From assembly GCF_937616625.2 (NCBI RefSeq), contig NC_065577.1:22271501-22335500 (forward strand): a stretch of DNA of 64,000 nt, read 5' to 3'. Shown here one piece after another: positions 39,346 to 49,301 of the stretch. The notes below the pieces were generated by a model. That model was given only the letters and a program-made list of their open reading frames with translations. It was not told the DNA's origin and ran no database searches. Both the position numbers and the translations under genes were made by a program. The stretch comes from Mercurialis annua. Its lineage: Eukaryota; Streptophyta; Magnoliopsida; Malpighiales; Euphorbiaceae. Position 1 is the stretch's first letter. Every line of letters starts with the position of its first letter.

Positions 39346-39680
39346 AAAATACAATTTACTTAATAAGACGGTAAATAGCGATATAAACTCACTGCTTGCT
39401 AATCCACGTGATAACTTGGCAAGCAATGTAATCCCGGTTCGTCTCCGAAGCACGAACGATCGATGAGTCTAGACAAGGTATAAATAATAATTAAAAACAT
39501 ACCCTAAATCTAGGGAGTACTAGACACCATGTAAGACTAGCACACGTAATAACAAGCCAACGTATAACCGAACACATAAGGTTCATACGCATCCAAACCA
39601 TAACCCAAGTTATAGAATACAAACCATATAAGTTTCCATTTCAAAACACAATTTGAATAATTCAAAAGACGGTTTTAAAT
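38443..39680 (-). mobile_element. Minus-strand gypsy-type LTR, first part
   Basis: Begins TGTCAGGACCC, the reverse complement of an LTR 3' end (GGGTCCTGACA). It is co-linear, in reverse, with the right half of the plus-strand LTR at 39681-42666; near-identical landmarks include CGCGACCGGCGCTAGGGTAT, CTCGGGGGCAACCGAG and AACAACGGGGTCAGATATAC. It carries its own three-copy motif GAGACGTATCT at 39055, 39113 and 39147, where the plus LTR has a different minisatellite. It is interrupted at TAAAT (39676-39680) by the plus LTR and resumes at 42667. Confidence 0.85.
39282..39342. repeat. (AT)n microsatellite, about 30 copies
   Basis: An uninterrupted AT dinucleotide run of about 60 bp inside the minus-strand LTR. 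The matching place in the plus LTR (about 41813-41832) has only a short TATATATATTGTATAC stretch, so expansion happened in this copy. Confidence 0.95.
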
Positions 39681-42666
39681 TGTAATATCCCGTGTTTTTC
39701 CGTCATGGTTTTGTTGTGTTTCTGACTTAGTTTGGATTGTTAATGGTGGAATTAGCAAGTGTGACACTTTATTTGAGGTTTGAGTTGTATCTTGTATGTG
39801 TCGCATGTGTCATGTGAGTGTTTGATGGCGATTTGATTTGTATTCGGTTTATAATCGATAATGTATTCGTGTACCTTCTGAATCTGACATGTTTTGAGAA
39901 AACATGCATATCTCCCAATTACACTGTCGGATCTGGCTCATTTTTGGATATGTTGTGCCCAAGACAATGTTAACTGTTGGATCAAAAATTGAGGCGCGTT
40001 GGAAGGCGCGATGGGCCATCGCGGCATGCAACGCGCCCATTATGTTTCTGCTCCTAGTGTAGGCGCGATGGGACGAACGCGCCTCGCATCGCGCCTCCCA
40101 TCGCGCCTAAGCTGTAATTTTGTATCGGGGCCTTTAAATAGACCCCATAACTCGACCAAACTCTTTTTCTTTCGTTTACTTAAAACCCTAGCCGACTCAC
40201 TATCATTCTAACACTCCGAGATATCATATCATCCATTCCATTCCATCACTCTTAGATTCGGTAAGTTCTATCGTCGACTCCTTTGTTTATTTGATAATGT
40301 CACTATCATCATATGGCTTGTCCTCCTTTGTTTTAGTATCGTTCTGAGTTGGTTTCTTCATTACGTCTGTTAATCTCTTTCTCAACGATCATAAGGCGTT
40401 GGAATTCAATTCGGTACGTATAATTTTCCTAGTTTTACGTCGTTTTGTTTATCGTTGTTGTGTGTTGTGGCTGCCGAATCATAATCTGTTTGGGCATTAT
40501 TGTTGTTGTGCTTAGGCCCTAAAACTCACGTCCAATCCGAACCATATCATCTCTGAATCGTTTAGCTTTGTTACTTCAAACGGTACGTCGATCTCTTATA
40601 TTGTCGATTGATTTGTTAGCTGTCGTTCTTCTATTTTACTGGTGTCGTTTTCTTTGTTGGTGTTACTAATGTTGTTGGTGATTTCCTAAGGTCATAATCA
40701 TATGGTTGTTTGTTATTTGAATCACAATTATGTTGAGATTAAATACGTTGTTACAGTTCTATGATTTTCGGTTTCGCCATTTCAGCATAGGTTTCATGGC
40801 TGCCATTGTTGGGTGTTTAGTGTAAACATGGATATTCATATTGTGGTTACCTTTGTTCTTGATTAGTTGCTGCCATGTATAAACCGTGCTTCCTCTTGTG
40901 TTTGATATTGGTTTAATGATCTTATTATTGGTTTGGTTATGGGTTTACTGTCAACATGGGGTTTCCTTGTTGTGACCTTTGGTATTCCATACTTCATTAT
41001 CATATTATATGGAATTTGATAATGAGTTATGTTTAGCGGATTAACTATCGTTTTGATTTCTAAACTACCCATTGTTAACGTTTTTCAATTTGGAATAAAG
41101 TTGTGTGGACTTTGATTGAATCGTTTTGAATGTTATATTTCAAAACGTTAATTGTTTTATAGTCTTTAAATCGAATAATTACTAGGGTAATTGTTGTTTG
41201 GGAATTATTGGTTTAAGGTGCCAAGTTGGCTAAAGTTATGTTTCGACTTTAGGACGTTTCATTAAACTTAATTTAGTTAAGTTTTGTCGGTAACTAAAGG
41301 TTACTTTTGTTTATGGATATTGAGTTCCGCTTGCAATTATTATTTTATCAAATCATATCTTGGGATTCTAAACTATGGTTTATATTTTGATAAAATGATT
41401 GGGTTGGGTTGGACTTGGGTCACCCGATATGTGATGTTAGCTTGGTAGTTATCGGTAACTCGGCTAACCCACTATTTGGAAATTACTTGGTTTAAATAAT
41501 ATTTTATGAAATGGATTTTGAAGCGAGAACTTAATATACTTGTCTTAATTGGGCATTATAAATTATTTGGATATTGTGGTTGATCTGGTTGGTTTTACCT
41601 TGACTTGTTGTTTGTGCTAGTCCTATGTGGTTTCTAGTACTCTGTTGAGTTAGAGTCGTTTTAATAATTATTTATTTGTGTTTAGACTCGTCGACTGTTC
41701 GTGCTTTTGAGGCGAACTGAGTCTAGGTTGCTTGTCAAGAGTTTTCACGTGCATTAGCAAGCAGTGAGTTTGTACTTACTATTACCGCTTTATTAAGTAA
41801 ATTGTTATTTTAATATCTATATATATTGTATACGAACAATTGCGAACTGTTTTTCCATTATTGATCTTTATTGGAACATGCTACCTAATGGGCATCATTA
41901 GGACTGCGTGCGCACCGGTATTGATCTAGAAAAGGTATGTGATATGTGGTGGTAACTCGGTGTGAGCATAGCTCTCGGGACCAGTAGAGTAACTCGGTGT
42001 AGCTCAGCTCTCGGGATTCTGGTTATGGATTAAGAATGGTCGGTGGTAACTCGGTGTAGCTCAGCTCTCGGGACCAGGCCTATCGAATTATGGTTATATT
42101 TAGTATTGTGGATTAGGGTTCCAACTATTATACGTAATGTTTATATTAAATGTTTTAAACGGTTTTAAAGGTTTTCCACTTGATAAATGTAAATAGTGGT
42201 ATGAACTCATCTCAGTATATCTGACCCCGTTGTTTTCCCAATTTTTTCAGGGTTATGATTTGAGCGAGTCAGGTACTCTCCGATTCTTTATTTCCTCGGA
42301 GGTTTACTTTATTTAATAAAGTTTATTAAACTGATTTTATTCTTAGACCGCAGTAGTAATTAGAAGTCGTAATTGTCTAATACTTGTTATCAATAATGGT
42401 TCTACTGATTTAATTGTTTTGGCTTTAATATAATAACTTGGGTTATTAAATATTTATGTTATGACTCGGAATTGATCGAACAATTATTATATAAATGTTG
42501 TATTTTATGAACTACTAGAACTAGGCTGAAGTCTCGGTTGCCCCCGAGCATTGATTTCTTGCCGGTTTATGTAATTGTTGGTTATCCGCAAGGCTAGCTA
42601 CGGGTTTTGGTACAACTATACCCATACCCTAGCGCCGGTCGCGATTCATGAAAATGGGTCGTGACA
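39681..42666 (+). mobile_element. Solo LTR, gypsy-type, nested in the minus-strand LTR
   Basis: This 2986-bp LTR begins TGTAATATCCCG and ends GGGTCGTGACA. It is flanked by a perfect 5-bp duplication TAAAT (39676-39680 and 42667-42671), proof of a separate insertion. No interior or second LTR is present, so the element was reduced to a solo LTR by recombination between its two LTRs. A GC-rich cluster of GCGCGATGG/CGCGCC motifs spans 39990-40110, followed by a TATA-like CCTTTAAATA at 40131 and a long leader. LTRs of this length are typical of some plant chromovirus lineages such as Tekay/Del; without an interior the lineage is inferred. Confidence 0.9.
41952..42085 (+). repeat. Three-copy minisatellite in the solo LTR
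   Basis: The motif TAACTCGGTGTAGCTCAGCT followed by CTCGGGA recurs three times (near 41953, 41990 and 42046) with variable spacers. The minus-strand LTR has a different three-copy motif at the corresponding place. Confidence 0.8.
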
Positions 42667-44177
42667 TAAATAACCCAAGTTTAAATCCATACCGGTGAGT
42701 CAGCCGAGTTATCAAAACTACCAAGCTTCTTCCCACTTGTTGGGCGACCATAGTCAAACCCAACCCAAAGTTAAACCAAAAGAAAACCCAAGTTTACATT
42801 CTGAATAACTTGAATGAAAAGAATAGTCTTTTAAAAACAAGAACGCGATCCATTGTTTAGCCGACAATTGGCAAATCACTTCATACTAACACAAGTATGT
42901 TAAACTTGTTTTAAATGAACCAAAAAGGATTAAATCATCCATTTAAACGTTAAACTCATATTTGAAACGATAATCAAATCATGGCAATAACTTGTCTACA
43001 AGCATAATCAACACGAATGAGTATAACACAAACAAAGCGATGCCAACATGTCAAGAACGATACAAAACGGCTCCAACACAATAGTGGGCAGCAACTAGAT
43101 CATTGAAAAGTAATCAACACAACAACAAGGTGAAATCATGCATTATAATCCATACAATGAACCTATGATTTACCAAGCATGTCAAAAATATACCATTCAT
43201 TCAAACACATAAGATCAGTCCCAAAACATGAATTTCCAGCCTTCTATAACAATGCTAAAACAGCAATTTAACAACACATTATCATACGAAATCAACTAGC
43301 ACTTAAACACAACAATTGACATGAGTTCTAATGATTAAATCAAGTCAATCTAATGCTAAGCACCCTATTACAGAATTGACATGAAAATTCAGAGATCGAA
43401 TCAGCCATAACATGGGTAAATCATATTAGAACACAATCTAGCAACCTAACACATGAAGCCCTACTCATAAATCAAGGGATAGCAACACATACCGTTAAGA
43501 AGCAAGATCATCGAAAGAACCGAATGAAAATAATGAATCAACACCCACAACATGCTGGAAAATGTTCGAATAAGTTAACAATCGATATACGCGATAAGGA
43601 ATTGATTTAACAAAGAACGGAGTGTTAAAATCACTTACCGAATCCAAGAATGTGAGAGATAGCAAGGGAATTCTTATTTTACAGAGTCTTTTAAGTGCCT
43701 AGGGTTTATAAAATAAGTGGGGGCTGATATGGGTCAAATAAGTGGTCTATTTAAAGACCAAGACACAAAATTACAGGTGAGGCGCGATGGGAGGCGCGAT
43801 GCGAGGCGCGTTCGTCTCATCGCGCCTTCACCAGGCGCAGAAAACATATGGGAATCGCGCCCTCCAACGCGCCTCAATTTTTGATCCAACAGTCAACTTT
43901 GTCTTGGGCACAACATATCCAAAAATGAGCCCGATCTAACGGTTAAATTGGGAGATATGCATGTTTTCTCAAAACATGTCAGATTAAGAAGGTATACGAA
44001 TACATCATCGATTATAAACCGAAAACAAATCAAATCGCCATCGAAAACTCACACGACACATGCGACACATACAAGATACAACTCAAACCCCAAACAAAGT
44101 GTCACACTTGCTAAGTCCACCATTAACAATCCAAAACTAAGTCGGGAAACCATGACGGAAAAACACGGGATATTACA
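42667..44177 (-). mobile_element. Minus-strand gypsy-type LTR, second part
   Basis: Continuation of 38443-39680 after the nested solo LTR. It is co-linear in reverse with the left half of the plus LTR and includes the GC-rich GGCGCGATGG cluster at 43780-43880. It ends CGGGATATTACA (44177), the reverse complement of the TGTAATATCCCG start. The two parts together make an LTR of about 2.74 kb. The junction at 44178 lies directly against integrase coding sequence of another element. Frames opening within this LTR run into that integrase by chance. Confidence 0.88.
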
Positions 44178-45125
44178 TATCAAGACGACATATTCGGCAG
44201 CAAAGTTAGCTCAAGAAAATATCAACAAGATCGTGAGCCTACACAGAGTCCCCGTGTCAATCGTTTACGATAGAGGTTCCGTATTTACCTCTGACTTCTG
44301 GAAGAGCTTACAAGAAGCATTAGGAACGCGATTAAAATTCAGTATTGCGTTCCATCCTCAGACAGACGGCCAGTCTGAGCGAACTATTCAAACGTTAGAA
44401 GATATGCTTCGATTATGCGTATTAGACTCCAGCTACCACTCGAGCATCGAGATGGCTCCTTACGAAGCACTATACGGTCTCAAGTGTAGATCCCCTATTT
44501 TTTGGGATGAAGTCGGTGAACGGAAGTTATCTGGAGCAAAGATCATCCAGAATACGTCAGAGAAAGTACCGTTGATAAAGCAACGTTTAAACACAGCGTT
44601 CAGTCGACAGAAGAGTTACGCAGATATTAAGAGAAAAGATATCGAGTTTCAGATCGGAGAATATGTTTTTCTCAAAGTATCACCGATGAAAGGAGTGATT
44701 TGTTTCGGAAAGAAGGGTAAATTGGCTCTGAGATATTGCAGACCTTATCAGATCGTAGAACGCATAGGCTCAGTTGCCTATAAGTTAGACTTACCACCGG
44801 AGATGTCACAAGTCCATCCAGTCTTTCATATTTCCATGCTTCGGAAATATGTATCGGATCATACTCGAATAATTCAACCACAAGTAGTGGACGTGAGTGA
44901 AGAACTAACATACGAGGAACAACCAGTGTTGATTGTCGACACACAGATACGACAGTTGCGAACGAAGAGGATTCCGATGGTGAAAGTTCTTTGGCGCAGT
45001 CAGTCTATAGAAGAATGCACGTGGGAGACAGAAGAGGATATGAGGCAGAAGTACCCTTATTTATTCGCTCAAGGTACATGGCTAAATTTTAAATTCGAAG
45101 AGGAATTTATTTTAAGGGGGGTGAA
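44178..45125 (+). pseudogene. Ty3/gypsy chromovirus integrase C-terminal half with chromodomain (5'-truncated)
   Basis: An uninterrupted frame encodes the second half of a gypsy integrase and the end of pol; numbering below counts codons from 43948, and the first 77 belong to the inserted LTR. Two core catalytic residues are present with canonical D-35-E spacing: Asp108 (IVYDRG) and Glu144 (FHPQTDGQSERT). A C-terminal domain (HPVFHISMLRKYV, about 290-305) and a chromodomain-like end (VKVLWRSQSIEECTWETEED, about 345-372) follow. The chromodomain directs integration to marked heterochromatin in this group. The first catalytic Asp, the zinc-binding domain, reverse transcriptase and gag are absent because the sequence is cut at 44178 by the minus-strand LTR. 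The frame runs through the polypurine tract into the LTR (stop at 45189), so the native stop has been lost. Confidence 0.88.
45112..45123 (+). other. Polypurine tract of the chromovirus
   Basis: TTAAGGGGGGTG lies immediately upstream of the LTR start TGTAATACCCC (45126). It is the RNase H-resistant primer for plus-strand DNA synthesis and fixes the orientation and the 3' LTR start. Confidence 0.8.
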
Positions 45126-45464
45126 TGTAATACCCCAAATATTTAAGATAATTAAGTCGTGCCACGTGTCGAGATTTCCGATTAATTAAATTAAGGAGAA
45201 TTTAGTTTAATTATATCGGGAATTTAGAATAATTTTTATTAAGTAATTTAGCGGGATTTAGAGAAATAGCTTCGAAAATTAATATAAAATAAATTATAAA
45301 TCCCGTGATGGAATTTATTTTGATAAAGTCCGCGAAATATTTTATAGTATTTATGATAAAAGTTTCGAGTCAATAGGAGACCATTTAAAATTTGGACGCG
45401 AATAGGTTTTGGACTAAATTGAAACTTTTGAAAAGTTTCAAGGACCAAAGTGCAAATTAGCCAA

Positions 45465-45474
45465 TATATAAATA
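45465..45474 (+). promoter_or_regulatory. TATA box of chromovirus LTR
   Basis: TATATAAATA lies about 340 bp into the LTR, upstream of a pyrimidine-rich probable transcript start region. In a 3' LTR it would drive readout into flanking DNA, here interrupted by the copia insertion. Confidence 0.5.
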
Positions 45475-45824
45475 AGAATGAAATGAGAAGGGATAGTCCA
45501 GAACCATTATTAGATCTTTTTCTTTTCTTCGTCGAAAATCTATCGGTTTCATCGCTCGATCTCTGTTTCTCGTCCGTTTCTGACATTCTATAGCTCGAAA
45601 CGATCATATTTTGACGGTGAATCACGTTAAACTTGACTTTTTATCGTTTGGATGGATAAATTTCTTAATATATCAAGTTAAAGTTTTAAGCCACGAAACG
45701 ATTTTATTGTTTTAACGATTATAGGATTTAATTATAACGTTTTAAACTTCGATTATGTGTTATACGTGTGATAGGAGCATTTTCGTATTGAAAGCACGTC
45801 AGAATCGACCCCCGGGCGAAAGCC

Positions 45825-45975
45825 CGTGGCTGTGCATCGGACAGCCGAGCTGTGCCCGCGCACAGCTAGACTGTGCGACCCCACAGTCTGCGGACTGTGC
45901 GAACGCACAGTCACACTATGCGGGCGCACAGTCCCCTGTGCAGCCGCACACGCAGATGCGCGCACGCACAGTGAA
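45825..45975. repeat. GC-rich CTGTGCG/CGCACAG cluster in chromovirus LTR
   Basis: About 150 bp with at least a dozen copies of GCACAG or its complement CTGTGC in both orientations, far more GC-rich than the surrounding LTR. The alternating orientation can form local hairpins. It resembles in style the GCGCGATGG cluster of the other LTR family. Confidence 0.8.
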
Positions 45976-48249
45976 TCCGCCGATCGACCCGTTTTCGAAA
46001 AATTTGTCGTACACGCATATCGAGATTTAAAATCAATTAGTATTTGATTAATTATCGATTAGTTTGAGACGTTAACCTAACGAGGTTAAACGAGAATCGA
46101 TCTAAAGATGACATTCGATCCGTAAACGAGTTAGATACCGTTTATCGGGATAAACACGTGAGAAGCACGACGATTAATGAGTGTCATGTGTCGTGTCTCG
46201 AGTTTAGAGTCAATCTTAGAATAAGATTCTGATGTAAGTCGACTGTTTTAAAACTTGTTTTAGATCCGGCGAGGCAAGAAGCAGCTGGTCCGGGAGCTCG
46301 GGAAGCTTGACGTTTCTAAGCCCCGACGTTTTTTTGGATAAGCGATTTCAGTGAGTTTATACGATTTAATTTTAAAGTATTTATACAAGAAAATATTTTA
46401 TATTGCTTTACGTTTGATTTGACTGTTGCAATGCGAATTCTTTATTTGAATTGCATATATGTTTGATTTGAAACTGGTATTGATTCGATGGAACGGGCTA
46501 CCTATTGGGCGACAATAGGACTGTGTGATCACCAGTTTTGATTTGATACAGCTGTAAATTTGATTACGAATATGAATATTTTTATGAATATGAATTTCGA
46601 AGTTGGATAATGAATTCGATACGAGTGAGCACTCGGCTACGGTGTAACCTGGAGTCCCCGTATCTAGTGAGTTGGACTCACACTATGGGATTAAGAGTCT
46701 GGTCGCGATCGACGAGGCAGAGTGTGAACAATCCCGGGTAAGACCATTTGGATCGATTTGATTTGATTATATATATACGAATGATATGTTCGAGGATTAG
46801 GGTTTCAATCGGATCTTGTACTTGGCTGCATATGATTTGAATGCTATTGCATTGTTTTACTTTTTATTTGAATAGTTATTAGTAAATGTATGAACTCACT
46901 TAGTATATTCCCATATATTGAGCCTTCACAGATTTCCTTTCAGGTGAAAGACGCTTTTGAAGCAACAGACTTCTATCCTACTTCCAGAAGTATGTATTTT
47001 TGAAAGTATGTAAAGAAACAGTACTTTACTCTTAGAGGTGTAGTAAATAGTGTTAGTAGTATGTGCCCTAGGGCCATTTGATCATGTATATTTATAGAAC
47101 TAATCCCAATGGAAAAGATATATATGTTCTAATTGAACTAAGTGTCTCATCAACTAAGTGTTCATTTATTACGTATTGTCCTTATCACATTGTGATAGAA
47201 TCTATTCTTAAGGTGTTAAGAATATGAGTTACAGATTTTATTATACATGTGATCTAAATAACAGTTCATGATCGATGGGGTCCTACGAATAAGGGCATCG
47301 TATTATCCCGGAAAGATTGTCACCTCTGTTTATTCTCCTGATTAGTAAGGAGTTACTAATTATAGGAAGTAGTGAGTCTCATACTACTTGATGGAGATCA
47401 GGATAAACATGTGGACACTCAAGATGTTGAGTGGGTCGAACAAGTGACGCTAGATGACTTATACATGGTATTTCATCAAAGTCAATTTAATGTCATCTAG
47501 TTCATAATTGTACATATGTTCTTTGACTTGCGGTGACACTATCTTGTATATAGGTGATTAGAGTTTGATACTCCTTATCCCTAGATCTTTCATGAGCTAG
47601 GGTCGCGGGATGTGTTGGCTCTAGTTAGTTGTATATAGAGATAGGGGTTTAACCAAGAGAGGATTTATCACTCCGGATGAACGGAGAAAAGATTCTATGC
47701 TATCTCAAATTGTTCTTGATGGATGATAAAACCTGCGCGGGTGTATATGACTTACTTAGAAAGTTGTTTCTAGTGGAAGTCATATTTATCAAGAATAAGA
47801 ACTGAGATGAGGTCATATGATTAAGACAAACAGTGTTTGACTTAACCGTGACACTAGTCGAGATCGGAATCTTAGATGAAGGGAATTTTGAGTGTACGAT
47901 AATTATGAACATTGGTTCATAAAGAATGCATCGAAACATTCATATCTATTTGGGGGTCGTGATATGTTGCTAGACGTCACTCACGATCTACGAGAATTAA
48001 TAATTAATGGGATTTAATTATTTAATATAAGAAAGGCGTTTCTTATGACTCTCGTTGCCATATAGATGTGAACCTAGTTAGTCACACACAATAGGGTGTG
48101 CAACCGATTGAGTTTACGAGAGATCGATTTCATATAGATACTAGCATATCTCGGAAATTAATCTAAGATGAAAAACAAGTATAAATTAGGGACTAATTTG
48201 TAAGAGTTATAAATTAGTAGGCACCTAATTGTATTTTAACCAAGTTAAT

Positions 48250-48388
48250 GTGATGATGTCATGTGATGATGTCACGATGATGTCATGTGATGATGTCACG
48301 TGATGATGTCATGTGATGATGTCACGATGATGTCATGTGATGATGTCATGTGATGATGTCACGATGATGTCATGTGATGATGTCATGT
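48250..48388 (+). repeat. GATGATGTCA minisatellite in copia 1 LTR
   Basis: Tandem 11- to 13-bp units alternating GATGATGTCATGT and GATGATGTCAC. Copy arrangement differs from the other LTR (55073-55220), accounting for the 11-bp LTR length difference. Confidence 0.9.
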
Positions 48389-48400
48389 ATGTCTCTGTGT

Positions 48401-48580
48401 GTGACACCTAGCATCCAACGTGTCAGAAGGTGGCAACACCTATGCTTGATGTGTGACACCTAGCATGTGATGTGTCAGATGGTGGTAACACCTATGCTTG
48501 GTGTGTGACACCTAGCATGTGAGGTGTCGAATGGTGGCAACACCTTTGCTTGGTGTGTGACACCTAGCATGTGAGGTGTT
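48401..48580 (+). repeat. 52-bp tandem repeat upstream of the copia 1 promoter
   Basis: GTGACACCTAGCAT starts at 48401, 48453, 48505 and 48557, exactly 52 bp apart, the last copy partial. Each unit also carries an inner inverted pair (GTGACACC / GGTGGCAACACC). The position just upstream of the TATA box is where LTR enhancer repeats usually lie. The same array is at 55234-55413 in the 3' LTR. Confidence 0.9.
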
Positions 48581-48603
48581 GCATTCTTAAGCAAAGCTCT
48601 ACC

Positions 48604-48613
48604 CTATAAATAG
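48604..48613 (+). promoter_or_regulatory. TATA box of copia 1 5' LTR
   Basis: CTATAAATAG, about 25 bp downstream of the 52-bp repeat array. The transcript would start some 30 bp further on, near CTCATTTAATACACAAC. The same box is present near 55438 in the 3' LTR. Confidence 0.65.
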
Positions 48614-49065
48614 AGGTTGTCTTTGCTCATTTAATACACAACTCACATCTCACTACAAAGTTGTAGAGAGAGAAAGCACTTGAAGGAGTTCAAGTAGTCA
48701 TCAATCACGGGAAAAACTTGGCGACGTTTTTCATACATCCGAGCAAGGTAGTGATCGCGGCGAGAGTTTGAGCTTAGGGCTGCTCGGCAAGAGGAACTCT
48801 TGCAGGATTACTTCAAGGCGAGGATTCAATCGGACGCATACTCGTGTGGACGAGCTTGAGGTCGCCGTACTTTCGGGACTACAAGAATCGTTGGAGAATC
48901 GACATAGGTATTCTTCTTATGATTCCTAGATGCGTGCTTTAATTAATAAATGATACGACGATCCATTTGTTGTTGATATGATCAACTTTAGGATCCGGAT
49001 TGTTGGAATTTCGATTTTGAATTGAAATATACGATTCGGACCCGCGCCTCCCGCTGCGCCAACAG

Positions 49066-49077
49066 TGGTATCGGAGC
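49066..49077 (+). other. Primer binding site of copia 1
   Basis: TGGTATCGGAGC starts two bases after the LTR end and matches the initiator-tRNA-Met site TGGTATCAGAGC with one change. The same 12 bases recur at 49289-49300. Confidence 0.85.
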
Positions 49078-49288
49078 AAAGGATAATGTGCATGGAGATT
49101 GAACACATGGAGATGTGTCGATTATCCGATTCTAGGGAACTCTCACTCATGATCGTGTGACGAAGTGAGGCTCTCCACCCTCGAGCGTATGTGATGCGTG
49201 CTTTGGTAGGTACATATGGATGTCACCCTATGAGATAGGATCGAGTCCATATTGGTCCACAACCTCACTATTGGCTGGGAACCAAAAG

Positions 49289-49300
49289 TGGTATCGGAGC
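49289..49300 (+). other. Second primer-binding-site-like copy in copia 1
   Basis: TGGTATCGGAGC repeats the true site 223 bp downstream, and both copies are preceded by G. It carries the same unusual G as the first copy, so it arose by duplication within the element. Its role, if any, is unknown. Confidence 0.6.
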
Positions 49301-49301
49301 C

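Larger units (their letters stand above)
45126..47050 (+). mobile_element. Chromovirus 3' LTR, first part
   Basis: Starts TGTAATACCCC. A TATA box lies at 45465-45474 (TATATAAATA), followed by a leader rich in TCTTTTTC motifs and a long U5-side region. The LTR is broken at TAGTAAATAG (47050) by the insertion of a complete copia element and resumes at 55898. Total LTR length without the insertion is about 2.16 kb. It shares the TGTAATA...GGTCGTGACA ends with the neighbouring LTR family but not its body, so it is a different though related element. Confidence 0.85.
47051..49064 (+). repeat. Copia element 1, 5' LTR (2014 bp)
   Basis: Starts TGTTAGTAGTATGTG and ends GCTGCGCCAACA. It contains a GATGATGTCA minisatellite (48250-48388), a four-copy 52-bp repeat (48401-48580), a TATA box (48605) and a leader. 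A 79-codon minus-strand open frame near 47700-47939 occurs in both LTRs and is incidental. Confidence 0.95.

Noticed and set aside
39849..40211. Open frames around the GCGCGATGG cluster of the solo LTR
   Set aside because: They lie inside the U3 region of the LTR. GC-rich repeats explain the lack of stops.
43948..44177. N-terminal 77 codons of the long frame at 43948-45189
   Set aside because: They are minus-strand LTR sequence read by chance into the integrase. Only 44178 onward is integrase.
45755..46047. Overlapping open frames on both strands in the GC-rich LTR cluster
   Set aside because: The frames stay open because of the GC-rich CTGTGCG repeats. Composition is repetitive and they lie wholly inside an LTR.
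47700..47939. 79-codon minus-strand frame present in both copia 1 LTRs (also 54522-54761)
   Set aside because: It is duplicated only because the LTR is duplicated. No motif, and antisense to the element.
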